Assembly (NCBI RefSeq): GCF_009720865.1
Contig: NZ_WNLA01000005.1
Location: 124,001-188,000 of the forward strand
DNA: 64,000 nt
Direction: 5' to 3'
Origin: Pseudoduganella ginsengisoli
GTDB lineage: Bacteria; Pseudomonadota; Gammaproteobacteria; Burkholderiales; Burkholderiaceae_D
In this document: positions 8,706 through 19,100 of the stretch, in pieces
How the letters are laid out: each line of letters starts with the position of its first letter
Position numbering within the stretch: the stretch's first letter is position 1
Program-made: the position numbers and the translations under genes
Notes under the pieces: model-generated
Database searches by the model: none
The model's input: the letters and a program-made list of their open reading frames with translations, nothing else
What the model was told of the DNA's origin: nothing

Positions 8706-10853
8706 ATGAAAATGCGATTGAGTCCGGGGGCGGGCGCTGTGGTAGCTGCCTGTGCAGTATTGCTGACGGGCTGCGGCGGCTCCGATTCGACCGCTACCAG
8801 TGCCGGCAACGCTGTGCGCACGCTGATGGGCGGCGCGGTGCAGGGCGCACCCACGACGGACATTGCGGCCAATGGCGTATCGACGGTCGTCTTTGGCGGC
8901 AATGCGAGCCGTTACACGATTGCTGCCAGCGGCAGCGGTTATACCGTGACAGATACGGAAGGCAACGACGGCACAGTGACGGTCACGCGCACACAGCGGC
9001 TGCAATTTGCCGACACCAATATTGCCCTCGATGTTGATGGCATCCCGGGCATCGCGTATCGCCTGTACCAGGCGGCCTTTAACCGCGTGCCGGATGAACC
9101 CGGGCTGGGCTTTTGGATCAATGTGCTGGACTACGGCAACCCCATGAGCGTCGTGCTGGCCGCGTTTACCGGCTCGCCTGAATTCAAGAGCCTGTATGGG
9201 ACCAATCCCACCAACTCGGCATTGGTGACGGCGTTTTACACCAATGTGCTGCACCGGGAGCCGGAAGCGGCAGGTAAAGCGTACTGGATCGATGTTCTCG
9301 ACAGGAAGCTCGATAGCGTCGACAACGTGTTGTTCAACTTTTCCCGTAGTACGGAAAATTACAACAATACACTGCCGTCGATTACCAACGGCATCCGCTA
9401 TACGCCAATTAACCGCGTTGCCGGCAACACCGTGCCGGGCGCACCCACGATAGGCGCCGGCACGGCCGGCAACGGCACCGCCAGCATTGCCTTCACGGCG
9501 CCCGCATCGAATGGCGGCAGCACGATTACCGCCTATACCGCCACGTGCAGCGCCAGCGGCGTCAGCAAGACGGGATCCGGCTTGTCCAGCCCATTGCAGG
9601 TGGCGGGCCTGACCAATGGCGTGGCCTACACGTGTTCCGTCAAAGCCGCCAATGCACAAGGCAACAGCGCCGCATCGGGCACGGTGACCGTGACGCCGGT
9701 GGGTACGACGACGCCGTCCGACCCGAATAATCCGAACACGCCGACGGTCACGGCGCCGGGCGCGCCTACCATCGGCACGGCTACGGCGGGCAATACCAGC
9801 GCCAGCATTGCGTTCACGGCGCCCGCGTCAAATGGCGGCGCCGCCATTACCGGCTATACGGCCAGCTGCACGGGCGGCGGCGCCACCAAGACCGGTACCG
9901 GCACTGCCAGCCCGATTGCCGTGACGGGCCTGACCAATGGCACCGCGTACAGCTGCAGCGTCAAGGCCACCAACTCGGCCGGTAGCGGCACGGCGTCATC
10001 GAGCGTCAGCGTGACGCCGACAGCCGGCACCACGACGTCCGGCACCAGCAGCACGGCGGGCGTTTACTGCAGCTATACCAACAGCACCACCAACCCAACC
10101 ACGGGCATGGCCAGCACCGCCGCGGTATCGTGCACCAGCACGCTGCGCCGCTTCACGGGCAACGGCGTGCCGGACCACAAAGTCGGCACGTTCCCGAATT
10201 CGGGCAACCCGAACACCATCGGCCAGATCACGGTGGACTTCCAGACTACGATGACGCCGGCTGTCGTCAGCACCACGGGCACGGCTGTCGACCATATCCT
10301 CGGCTATGCGATGAACAGCGTGAAGTACGACCCATCGACGGCGGAAAGCTACCAGAATGCAGGCGTATGGAAAATCGAAGCGCTGAACCAGACGTACTTC
10401 AAGTTCGGCACCGATACCAACAATGCGCACGTGCAGCCGGATGGCGCGTACCACTACCACGGCATGCCGGAAGAATACATCACGAAGCTGGGCAAGGGCA
10501 CGTCCACCATGACCCTGGTCGGTTTTGCCGTCGACGGCTTCCCGATCTATGCGCGCTACGGCTACAAGACCGCGTCGGACGCCACCAGCGGCGTCAAGAT
10601 CATGACGTCCAGCTACCGCATGAAGACGACGCCATCGAGCGGACGTCCATCGACGTCGATTGCCGCCATGGGCACCTTCACGCAGGATTACGAATACGTG
10701 GCGGGCCTGGGCGACCTCGATGAGTGCAATGGCCGCACGGGCGTAACGCCGGAATTCCCGAACGGGATTTACCACTACTACATCACGGACGGCTACCCTT
10801 ACATCCAGCGCTGCGTGAAAGGCACGGCTTCCTCGACGACAGGTGGTAAATGA
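8706..10853 (+). CDS. YHYH-domain lipoprotein with DUF4214 and two fibronectin III domains
   Basis: This 715-residue protein begins with a lipoprotein signal (LLTGCGG lipobox). In order it shows a DUF4214 region (about 105-225, two copies of a YRLYQAAFNRVPDEPGLGFW-like unit), two fibronectin type III repeats (about 245-333 and 350-440) whose sequences are near-duplicates, and a C-terminal YHYH domain (about 455-710) with AYHYHGMPE and GIYHYYITDGYPY. The His/Tyr clusters suggest metal binding, but the domain has no settled function. ATG 8706 follows GGGGGA and is preferred over ATG 8694. The stop overlaps the start of a HupE/UreJ transporter, so a role in metal capture at the surface is a reasonable inference. 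Confidence 0.85.
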   Translation: MKMRLSPGAGAVVAACAVLLTGCGGSDSTATSAGNAVRTLMGGAVQGAPTTDIAANGVSTVVFGGNASRYTIAASGSGYTVTDTEGNDGTVTVTRTQRLQFADTNIALDVDGIPGIAYRLYQAAFNRVPDEPGLGFWINVLDYGNPMSVVLAAFTGSPEFKSLYGTNPTNSALVTAFYTNVLHREPEAAGKAYWIDVLDRKLDSVDNVLFNFSRSTENYNNTLPSITNGIRYTPINRVAGNTVPGAPTIGAGTAGNGTASIAFTAPASNGGSTITAYTATCSASGVSKTGSGLSSPLQVAGLTNGVAYTCSVKAANAQGNSAASGTVTVTPVGTTTPSDPNNPNTPTVTAPGAPTIGTATAGNTSASIAFTAPASNGGAAITGYTASCTGGGATKTGTGTASPIAVTGLTNGTAYSCSVKATNSAGSGTASSSVSVTPTAGTTTSGTSSTAGVYCSYTNSTTNPTTGMASTAAVSCTSTLRRFTGNGVPDHKVGTFPNSGNPNTIGQITVDFQTTMTPAVVSTTGTAVDHILGYAMNSVKYDPSTAESYQNAGVWKIEALNQTYFKFGTDTNNAHVQPDGAYHYHGMPEEYITKLGKGTSTMTLVGFAVDGFPIYARYGYKTASDATSGVKIMTSSYRMKTTPSSGRPSTSIAAMGTFTQDYEYVAGLGDLDECNGRTGVTPEFPNGIYHYYITDGYPYIQRCVKGTASSTTGGK

Positions 10854-11944
10854 TGTTTGGCATCACGTGGCGGCTGGCATGGCTGATGGTGTGCGCCATG
10901 CTGGCCGCACCGGCCGCCATGGCGCACCTGATGCCGTCCGGGCAGGGCGCCGTGCGGCTGGTTGGCGATTCCGCGTATGTGACGATCGCGATTCCCGTCG
11001 CCGCGCTGGCGGGTTTCGATGACAACCATGATGGCTTGATCAGCGCGGCGGAAATCAATGCCCACCGCAACATGCTGAGCACGCAGCTCAATGCGATGAT
11101 CGACATCCGCAGCAGCGGCCAGCCTGGCCGCGTGCTGTTTGAAGACATGCTGCTGTCCCACCCCAGCCCCAGCGTGGAAGCAGGGCAGGGCGAAGCGGAA
11201 TTTGCACTGCTGCGGCGCTACCAGTGGGATGGTCCCGTCACGGCGCCGCACGTCACGGTGCGCATGTTCCATGCCGATGCGACGGCCGGTAAAAAGCTGG
11301 CGCTGCAAGTGATCCGCGGCGAAGAGACGGAATTGTCCGTGCTGTCGCGCGAACGCAATAGCCACCAGTATTTTGCCGGGCCGTGGGCCGTGTTCCAGGA
11401 TTTCACCTTGCTGGGCGCCGAGCATATTTTGCAGGGACCGGACCATTTGCTGTTCCTGCTGACGGTGCTGGTAGTGGGCGCCGGCTGGCGCTACTGGCTC
11501 GCTGTCGTCACCAGTTTCACCATTGCGCACAGCATCACGCTGGCGGCGTCGGCACTGGGCTATGTCAGCGCGCCGCCTGCCGTCGTCGAACCGCTGATTG
11601 CCCTCAGCATCGTGCTGATGGCTGTCGATAACCTGTGGCGCGGGCCCGCGTCGGCCCGGCACCGGCCATGGCTGGTATTTGCGTGCGGCTTGCTGCACGG
11701 GCTGGGGATTGCCGCCGTGCTGGTGGAAATGGGCCTGTCGGCCAGCAACCGCGCATTGAGCCTGTTTGCCTTCAATGTGGGCGTCGAGGCGGGACAGGTG
11801 GTATTTGTTGCGTGCGTGCTGCTGGCGCTGAAGCTGGTGGGCCGCTGGCTGGATCAGCGCTGGCAGGCGCGCTTCGTGAAACTCAGTTCCGTGCTGGCCG
11901 CCTGCGCCGGCATGGTGTGGCTGGTGCAGCGCACGCTGGCCTGA
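10850..11944 (+). CDS. HupE/UreJ family transporter with an EF-hand loop
   Basis: This 364-residue protein has a signal peptide (ending AAMAH), a periplasmic domain of about 150 residues and a membrane domain of about six helices. The HupE/UreJ signatures GAEHILQGPDHLLFLL, FTIAHSITL and GLLHGLGIA supply the His residues typical of nickel/cobalt permeases. The periplasmic domain contains a complete 12-residue EF-hand loop, DDNHDGLISAAE, with Asp, Asn, Asp and the terminal Glu in the calcium positions. The start overlaps the YHYH lipoprotein stop by four bases, so the two are co-translated. I infer transition-metal import; the metal is unknown. Confidence 0.85.
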   Translation: MMFGITWRLAWLMVCAMLAAPAAMAHLMPSGQGAVRLVGDSAYVTIAIPVAALAGFDDNHDGLISAAEINAHRNMLSTQLNAMIDIRSSGQPGRVLFEDMLLSHPSPSVEAGQGEAEFALLRRYQWDGPVTAPHVTVRMFHADATAGKKLALQVIRGEETELSVLSRERNSHQYFAGPWAVFQDFTLLGAEHILQGPDHLLFLLTVLVVGAGWRYWLAVVTSFTIAHSITLAASALGYVSAPPAVVEPLIALSIVLMAVDNLWRGPASARHRPWLVFACGLLHGLGIAAVLVEMGLSASNRALSLFAFNVGVEAGQVVFVACVLLALKLVGRWLDQRWQARFVKLSSVLAACAGMVWLVQRTLA

Positions 11945-11970
11945 ATAGCGCCAGGCGGCGACAGGCCGCT

Positions 11971-12618
11971 TCAGGTACCGAACGCGATGCGCCGGATGGC
12001 GGCGGCCATTTCTTGCTGCAGTCCGGCCAGCTCATCATGTTTGGGGCGCGTATCGGCAATGAACACCATGCCGCCGATCAGTTGCGACACGATCAGCGCG
12101 GCCCGCAAGTCGCATTGCGCGGGCGCCATGGCGGGGTCGATGTCGCGGATCAGGCGCCGCAAATTCTTGCGGGCCCGCGTCAGCATCGTGTCGAAGATGC
12201 TGGCCGCCACGGCATGGCGGTTGGCCAGCGCCGCCACTTCAAAAAACAGGCCGCTTTGCATCTGGTCGCGCAGCGTCTCCAGAAAGTAATCAATCACGCC
12301 GGCAAAGCGCAGCTGCGGCGATTCCATGCCCGCCACGATGCGGTCCATGTCCGCCTGGTACGTGGTGAACGTCAGTTCCAGCAGCGCTTCAATCAGCGCG
12401 TCGCGGCTGGGGTAATAGTGCTGCACGTTCGACAGGCTGACGCCGACCCGCTGCGCAATGCTGCGCATCGACAATCCCGCATAGCCCTCAGTGGCCAGGA
12501 TCGCGTAGGCCGCTTCCATGATGGCGGCCGAGCGCTCATAGCCCTTGGTCGTGGTATTGGATTCCTTGCCGCGCAACGGGGGCGCAGGACGGGCAGGACG
12601 TGCGGTTTTCATATTCAT
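11971..12618 (-). CDS. TetR/AcrR family transcriptional regulator
   Basis: This 215-residue TetR-type repressor has an N-terminal helix-turn-helix (about residues 25-75; GLSMRSIAQRVGVSLSNVQHYY) and a ligand-binding C-terminal domain. It is divergent from a thiolase/FadJ-like operon and probably represses it, sensing an acyl-CoA or related metabolite; this is inferred from position. The reading frame extends to 12657, but that ATG lies inside a palindromic operator-like sequence, so ATG 12618 is the better start. Confidence 0.85.
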   Translation of the reverse strand: MNMKTARPARPAPPLRGKESNTTTKGYERSAAIMEAAYAILATEGYAGLSMRSIAQRVGVSLSNVQHYYPSRDALIEALLELTFTTYQADMDRIVAGMESPQLRFAGVIDYFLETLRDQMQSGLFFEVAALANRHAVAASIFDTMLTRARKNLRRLIRDIDPAMAPAQCDLRAALIVSQLIGGMVFIADTRPKHDELAGLQQEMAAAIRRIAFGT

Positions 12619-12645
12619 GGCGACATTATTGCGCTTTCCCCTAAA

Positions 12646-12684
12646 ATAGGTCAACATACCTATAAAAATTAGGTCACATAACCA
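12646..12684. promoter_or_regulatory. Palindromic operator candidate between tetR and the thiolase gene
   Basis: ATAGGT (12646-12651) and ACCTAT (12658-12663) form a perfect inverted repeat with a six-base centre. A degenerate second copy, AGGTCACATAACCA, follows at 12671-12684. Their place in a 83-base divergent promoter gap fits TetR self-regulation and control of the beta-oxidation operon. Confidence 0.55.
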
Positions 12685-12701
12685 ATTTTGGCGAGGAGAC
12701 G

Positions 12702-13907
12702 ATGGAAGCGTATATCTACGACGCTGTGCGCACGCCGCGCGGCAAAGGCAAGAAAGATGGCTCGCTGCATGGCGTGACGCCGCTGCGGCTGGCGGAAACC
12801 GCGCTGCGCGCGCTGGCCGCGCGCAACAGGCTCGATACGGCGCTGGTCGACGATGTGGTACTGGGCTGCGTGGAACCGGTGGGTGAACAGGGCGCGTGCA
12901 TCGGCCGCATTGCCGCGCTGGCTGCAGATTATGCGCAAACCGTGGCGGGCGTGCAAATCAACCGCTTTTGCGCGTCGGGCCTGGAAGCGTGCAACATGGC
13001 GGCGGCACAAGTGATGTCCGGCCAGTCCGACATGGTGGTGGGCGGCGGCGTGGAAGCCATGTCGCGCGTGCCGATGGGGTCATCCGGCTGGGCGTGGCCG
13101 GTGGATCCGCAAATCGCGTTTAAAACGCATTTCGTGCCGCAGGGGATTTCCGCTGACGCCATCGCCACCTTGTATGGCTACAGCCGCCTGGACGCCGATG
13201 CGTATGCGGCGGAAAGCCACCGCCGCGCCCATCACGCATGGGAAAGCGGGTGGTTCAACGGCAGCGTCACGCCGGTCGTGGACGTCAACGGCTTGCCGAT
13301 TTTGACGCGCGATGAAACCGTGCGGCCGCACACCACGGCCGAATCGCTGGCAGCGCTGAAACCGTCGTTTGCCGACATGGGCGAGCAATTCGGCTTTGAT
13401 GCGGTGATCCGCAAGCGCTATCCGGAACTGGAAAGCGTGCGGCACATCCACCATGCGGGCAACAGTTCCGGCATCGTCGATGGCGCTGCCGCCGTGCTGT
13501 TCGGCAGCCGCGAGGCAGGCCAGCGCGCCGGCCTGAAACCGCGCGCCCGCATCCGTTCCTTTGCGTCGGTCGGTTCAGAACCATCGATCATGCTGACGGG
13601 CCCCAGCCATGCGGCGGAAAAGGCGCTGAAGCGGGCCGGCATGGGCGCGGCCGATATCGATTTGTGGGAATTGAATGAAGCGTTTGCGTCGGTCGTGCTG
13701 CGCTTCATGGATGTGCTGTCCATCCCGCACGACAAGATCAACGTCAATGGCGGCGCCATCGCCATGGGCCATCCGCTGGGCGCCACGGGCGCCATGATCC
13801 TCGGCATCCTGCTCGATGAAATGGAGCGCCGCAATGCCGCCACGGGGCTGGCGACGCTGTGTGTCGGCGCCGGTATGGGGACTGCCACCATCATTGAACG
13901 CCTGTAA
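12702..13907 (+). CDS. Acetyl-CoA C-acyltransferase (thiolase)
   Basis: This 401-residue thiolase has the nucleophilic Cys90 in NRFCASGLEA, the NEAFAS motif, the His of AMGHPLGATGA and the C-terminal acid/base Cys in LCVGAGMGTA. It cleaves 3-ketoacyl-CoA to acetyl-CoA and a shortened acyl-CoA in the cytoplasm. A GAGGAGA ribosome site precedes the ATG. It is the first gene of a two-gene operon, 12 bases before the multifunctional FadJ-like gene, and resembles the FadI/FadA partner. It is probably controlled by the divergent TetR gene. Confidence 0.93.
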   Translation: MEAYIYDAVRTPRGKGKKDGSLHGVTPLRLAETALRALAARNRLDTALVDDVVLGCVEPVGEQGACIGRIAALAADYAQTVAGVQINRFCASGLEACNMAAAQVMSGQSDMVVGGGVEAMSRVPMGSSGWAWPVDPQIAFKTHFVPQGISADAIATLYGYSRLDADAYAAESHRRAHHAWESGWFNGSVTPVVDVNGLPILTRDETVRPHTTAESLAALKPSFADMGEQFGFDAVIRKRYPELESVRHIHHAGNSSGIVDGAAAVLFGSREAGQRAGLKPRARIRSFASVGSEPSIMLTGPSHAAEKALKRAGMGAADIDLWELNEAFASVVLRFMDVLSIPHDKINVNGGAIAMGHPLGATGAMILGILLDEMERRNAATGLATLCVGAGMGTATIIERL

Positions 13908-13919
13908 GGAGAACATACC

Positions 13920-16046
13920 ATGATCAATGTGACGATCGATGCGGACGGCATTGCCACGCTGTGCTGGGATATGCCGGGCCGCAGCCAGAATGTGCTCAAT
14001 GAAGCCAGCTGCACGGCGCTGTTTGAGGCGATAGCCCGCGTCGTGCAAGACGATGCCGTCAAAGGCGCCATCATGACGTCCGCCAAGCCGGACTTTATTG
14101 CAGGCGGCGACCTGGAATGGCTGTTGAATACGGACCAGGCGGCGGTACTGCTGGAGCGGGTAACGGCGCTGCACCGCGCGCTGCGCAAGCTGGAAACGTG
14201 CGGCAAGCCGGTCGCGGTGGCGCTGGGCGGCTCCGCATTGGGCGGCGGCCTGGAAGTGGCGCTGGCAGGCCATTACCGGGTCGCGGCGGATAATCCCAAA
14301 GCCCGCTTTGGCTTGCCGGAAGTGACGCTGGGCTTATTGCCGGGTGGCGGCGGCACGCAGCGCTTGCCGCGCCTGACGGGAATCCAGAAAGCGCTGCCGC
14401 TGCTGTTGGAAGGCAAGCGCCTGAAGGCAGGCGAGGCGCTGAAGCTGGGCATCATCCATGCCGTGGCGCCGGCGGGCGAAGAAGTGGCGGCGGCGCGCGC
14501 ATGGGTGCTGGCGCAAACGGCGCCCGTGCAGCAGCCATGGGATGTCAAAGGCTACAAGGTGCCGGGCGGCGCGGTCGCCAGCCCCGCCGTGCAGCAAGTG
14601 CTGATGGCGGCCAATGCCATGACACATGCAAAAACGTGGGGCAATTACCCGGCGCCGCAAGCGATCCTGTCGTGCGTGTATGAAGGCGTGAACGTGGATA
14701 TCGACACGGGCCTGGCCGTGGAAGCGCGCTACTTCGTGCAAATGGTGCTGTCGAAAGAAGCGAAGAACATGATCCGCTCGCTGTTCTTTTCCATGGGTGA
14801 AGCCAACAAGCTGGCCTCCCGTCCGCCGGATGTGCCGCGCCGCCGCTACAGCCAGGTCGGCGTGCTGGGCGCTGGCATGATGGGCGCGGGGATTGCGTAT
14901 GTGGCAGCCAGGGCGGGCATGCGCGTGGTGCTGATCGACCGCGACCAGCCTGCGGCTGACAAGGGCAAAGGCTATTCGCACAAGCTGGTGGAAAAACAGG
15001 CGGCGCGGGGCCAGCTTGCGCCGGACCAGGCGCAGGCGCTGCTGGAGCGCATCACCGCCACCACGGATTATGCGCAGCTGGCCGAGTGCGAAATGGTGAT
15101 TGAAGCCGTGTTTGAAGACCGCGCCCTGAAAGCGGACGTGACGCGCAAAGCGGAAGCGGTGATGCCTGCCGGCGCCATCCTTGCATCGAATACGTCGACG
15201 CTGCCGATTTCCGGCCTGGCCGAAGCCAGCTCCCGTCCGGAGCAATTCATCGGCCTGCATTTCTTTTCTCCCGTGGACCGGATGCCGCTGGTGGAAGTCA
15301 TCATCGGCAGGCAAACCAGCCAGGCAACGCTGGCGCACGCGCTGGACTTTGTGCAGGCGCTGGGCATGACGCCGATCGTCGTCAACGACGCGCGCGGTTT
15401 TTATACGAGCCGCGTATTTTCCACCTATGTGCTGGAAGGGCTGGCGCTGCTGGCCGAAGGCGTGGCGCCGGCCTTGATTGAAAACGCGGGCTTGCAGGCG
15501 GGGATGCCGGTGGGGCCGCTGGCGCTGACGGATGAAGTGTCCAGTGAACTGATCGTCAAAATCGACCGCCAGACCCGCGCCGACCTGGGCGCCGCCTATC
15601 AGCCCCGGCCAGGGCATCAAGTGGCGGCGCGCATGGTGGAACTGGGCCGCATCGGCAAGAAGGCTGGCCAGGGCTTTTATGATTATCCGGATGGCGGCAG
15701 CAAACGCCTGTGGCCTGGCCTGGCGGAGCAATATCCGCGCGCCGCTGTACAGCCGGACGTGGCGCAGCTGGTCGAGCGCCTGATCACTGTGCAGGCCGTG
15801 GAAACCGTGCGCTGCATGGAAGAAGGCGTGTTGATGAACGCGCGCGATGCCGACGTGGGCGCCATCCTGGGCTGGGGGTTCCCGCCATTCCGGGGCGGCC
15901 CGCTCAGTGAAATCGATACGGTGGGCGCGGCCGGGTTTGTGCAGCGCTGCGAACGTCTGGCGGCCAGCCACGGGCCCCGTTTTGCCGTACCGGCCCTGCT
16001 GAAAACCATGGCGGCTGATGGCCAGGCGTTTTATCCGCCGCGCTGA
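13920..16046 (+). CDS. Multifunctional enoyl-CoA hydratase / 3-hydroxyacyl-CoA dehydrogenase (FadJ/FadB-like)
   Basis: The 708-residue protein joins a crotonase domain (about 1-190) and a two-part 3-hydroxyacyl-CoA dehydrogenase (about 310-700). The crotonase part shows AGGDLEWLL for the oxyanion hole and the catalytic Glu in PEVTLGLLPGGGGTQ. The dehydrogenase shows the NAD loop VLGAGMMGAGIA and the FFSPVDRMPLVE motif. It hydrates enoyl-CoA and oxidises the 3-hydroxyacyl-CoA, passing product to the thiolase upstream. An AAGGAG ribosome site precedes the ATG. The length and domain order are standard for the family. Confidence 0.94.
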   Translation: MINVTIDADGIATLCWDMPGRSQNVLNEASCTALFEAIARVVQDDAVKGAIMTSAKPDFIAGGDLEWLLNTDQAAVLLERVTALHRALRKLETCGKPVAVALGGSALGGGLEVALAGHYRVAADNPKARFGLPEVTLGLLPGGGGTQRLPRLTGIQKALPLLLEGKRLKAGEALKLGIIHAVAPAGEEVAAARAWVLAQTAPVQQPWDVKGYKVPGGAVASPAVQQVLMAANAMTHAKTWGNYPAPQAILSCVYEGVNVDIDTGLAVEARYFVQMVLSKEAKNMIRSLFFSMGEANKLASRPPDVPRRRYSQVGVLGAGMMGAGIAYVAARAGMRVVLIDRDQPAADKGKGYSHKLVEKQAARGQLAPDQAQALLERITATTDYAQLAECEMVIEAVFEDRALKADVTRKAEAVMPAGAILASNTSTLPISGLAEASSRPEQFIGLHFFSPVDRMPLVEVIIGRQTSQATLAHALDFVQALGMTPIVVNDARGFYTSRVFSTYVLEGLALLAEGVAPALIENAGLQAGMPVGPLALTDEVSSELIVKIDRQTRADLGAAYQPRPGHQVAARMVELGRIGKKAGQGFYDYPDGGSKRLWPGLAEQYPRAAVQPDVAQLVERLITVQAVETVRCMEEGVLMNARDADVGAILGWGFPPFRGGPLSEIDTVGAAGFVQRCERLAASHGPRFAVPALLKTMAADGQAFYPPR

Positions 16047-16069
16047 TAGTGCGCCAATGGCTGATGCGA

Positions 16070-16118
16070 CCTGGTTGCCACAGTAACCAGGTGGCAGCCG
16101 CCTTTTAACTGGTTTTTT
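16070..16118 (+). terminator. Overlapping hairpins, probable terminator after the beta-oxidation operon
   Basis: CCTGGTT (16070-16076) pairs with AACCAGG (16085-16091). The second arm also takes part in AGGTGG/CCGCCT followed by TTTT, and AACCAG can pair with CTGGTT at 16109-16114 just before another T run. The structures exclude each other. A terminator is the simple reading. Confidence 0.5.
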
Positions 16119-16196
16119 ACTGCCTTCAGTGCGGGATTGACGTAGGATGGTTTCTGTCGATCCCGCGCCGGCCTGGCGAACCTTTGTAGGCGGTTT

Positions 16197-19100
16197 ATGC
16201 GAGCAGTTTCAGTATGCTGGATGCACTTTGGCCGCAGGCTATGGTCCCTGGTGGTGCTGGCGGTGTTTGCCTGTGCCGGGCCGTCGGCCGCCCAGGGCGA
16301 AGACCGCGCCCTACTCACCGAGGCGGAACAGGCATGGGTCAAAGCCCATCCCTTGGTTACGCTGGCGGTCGACCAGAATAACCCCCCGCTGAATTTTCGC
16401 CGCGCCGATGCCGATACCGCATCGTTTGGCGGCGCGTCGATTGATTACGCCAACCTGATTGCCCGTAAAACGGGGCTGACGGTGCGCTATGCGGGATCGA
16501 CCTGGGATGAAGCGCTGAAAAAAGCCATGGCCCACGAAGTCGATGGCGTGATGGGCGCGCGTGAACGGCCCGAACGCAAAGCCCGCCTGAACTTTACGGC
16601 GCCGTACCTGGAATTCCCCATTGCCATGGCCGTGCCGCAGCAAACGCCGGAAGTGCGCATGCTGTCGGACTTCGGCAAGCGCCGCATCGCTGTCGTGAAA
16701 AATACCGCGCGCATTCCCGTACTGCGGTCGCGCTGCCCTGACTGCGTGCTGGTCGAAGTGGACAGTCCCGCCGAGGGCATCGCGCGGCTCCAGCGCAATG
16801 AAGCCGATGGTTTTTTTGACGATTTGCCGGTCGTGCAGCGGCAGTTGGCGCAAGGCCGCACGCCGTTGAAAATCGGCCTGCTTTACTATTACTCGGAAGC
16901 GGCTACCGTGCGCTTTGCGCTGCGCAACGATGAACCGCTGCTGCAAACGATATTCGACAAAGGGCTGGCGGCGATCCGGCCCGACGAGCATGCAATGATC
17001 CGCTCGCGCTGGCTGACGGCGGCCGAAGGCATCCCCGTGCAGCGCGACTTGCCGCTCAGTGATGAACAGCGCAGCTGGCTGGCCGGCCACCCGGCAATCC
17101 GCATCGGTTATGACGCGCACCGCACGCCGATTGAATGGAAAGGCGATGATGGCGCGCCGCGCGGCATCTCGATTGAATTCATGCGGCGCATTGAGCAAAT
17201 GCTGGGTGTGCGCTTTGAGCTGGTGCCGTATGAGGGCCTGGCGCCGCTGCTCGATGCGGCCCGCCAGCGCGAAGTGGACGTCGTTGCATCGGCAGCGCAA
17301 GCGGGCGGCCGGCAAAACTACCTGCGCTTTTCTGATACGTATATCAGCACGCCCGTCGTCCTGTTTGCAGCCGTTGGCGCGTCGCCGCCCAGCCTGGCCA
17401 ATATGGCTGGTAAAAAAGTCGCCGTGATCCGCCACACGTCGCTCGATGAATGGCTGCAGCGCGAATGGCCCGGTGTGGGCCGGGCGCCGGTCGCAAGCTT
17501 GAAGGAAGCGGTGGCCTTGCTGCGCAAGGGGGAAGCCAATGCCTATGCGGGCGCGCTGCTGACGGCGTCGCACCAGTTGATGGAAACGGGCGCCAATGAC
17601 GTGCGTGTGGCGGGGGAAACGGATTACACGTACCAGTTACGCATCGGTGTGCGCTCTGACTGGCCGGAGCTGGTGGCCATGATGGACCAGGCGCTGGCCG
17701 CCATTCCCCGCGCAGAGCGCGACAGTTTTCGCCAGAAATGGGCCAACATCAGCTATGCGAGGGAAATCGACTACCGTCCGCTGGGTGCGCTGCTGGCCGC
17801 TGTCATCGTGGCTGCTGCCTTCATCGTGCAGTTGCGCGTGATGGTCAAGCGCCGCACGTCCGACCTGGAGCGGGAAGTGGCGACGCGCCGCTCGCGCGAA
17901 GAGGAATTGCAGCATTACCGGCTGCATTTGCAGGAACTGGTCGATGCCCGGACCAGGGAGCTGGCGTCCGCCAAGGAAGAAGCGGTGGCGGCCAATCGGG
18001 CCAAGAGCGTATTCCTGTCGAACATGAGCCATGAATTGCGCACGCCGCTGAACGCCATCCTGGGCTTTTCCGAATTGCTGCGCCATGAAGACAACGTAAC
18101 GGGGCCGCAGCGCAAGACGCTGGACTTGATCAACCGCAGCGGTGAAAACCTGCTGTCGCTGATTAACGATGTGCTGGACATGTCGAAGATTGAAGCGGAG
18201 CGCGCCATCGTGGAGCGGGCGCCGTTCGACGTGGCGCTGATGTGCCGCGACATTGCGGACCTGATGGCCGTACGGGCCCATGACAAGGGCTTGCAGCTGG
18301 TGCTGGAACTGGGCGATCCACTGGCCGCCGTGCTGCATGGCGATGAAACCAAGTTGCGCCAGTGCGTGCTGAACCTGGTGGGCAATGCCATCAAATTCAC
18401 GGAGCAGGGCGGCGTGACATTGCGCGCCGCCACGGCAGAGCGGGATGGCGGTGGCGTGACGCTGGTGATTGAAGTGGAGGACAGCGGTGTCGGCATTAGC
18501 GCAGCGGACCAGGCGCGCGTATTTGAACCCTTTGTGCAAGTGGACCGCGCGCAGGAAGGCACGGGCCTGGGCTTGTCGATCACGCGCAAGCTGATGGACT
18601 TGATGGGCGGTACGCTGGCGCTGGCCAGTACGCCAGGCAAGGGGTCGTGCTTCCGCATTGAATTGCCGATGCAGCGCGCCGCGCTGGAAATGCCGCTGGC
18701 GCGTGCGGGCCGCCAGGGCCGCGTGGAACGGGTGGCGCCTGGCCAGCCCGCGTACCGCATCCTGATTGCGGAAGACCAGATGCAAAACTGGCTGCTGTTG
18801 CAGCGTTTGCTGGAAGATGTGGGGCTCGATGTGCGCGTCGCCGTCAATGGCCAGGCGGCGGTGGAACAGTTTGAAAGCTGGCATCCGCATTTCATCTGGA
18901 TGGATAACCGCATGCCCGTCATGAGCGGCATTGATGCGACGCGCCGCATCCGTGCGCTGCCGGGCGGTATGGACGTGAAAATCGTTGCGGTGACGGCGTC
19001 CGCATTCCAGGACGAACGCGATGAAGTGATGGAGTCGGGCATGGATGACTTTATCCGCAAGCCATACCGCCGCGATGAAATCTTTGAATGCCTGGAGCGG

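Noticed and set aside
14334..15971. 545-codon minus-strand frame inside the FadJ-like gene
   Set aside because: Arg/His-rich shadow of a well-conserved gene with no domain of its own.
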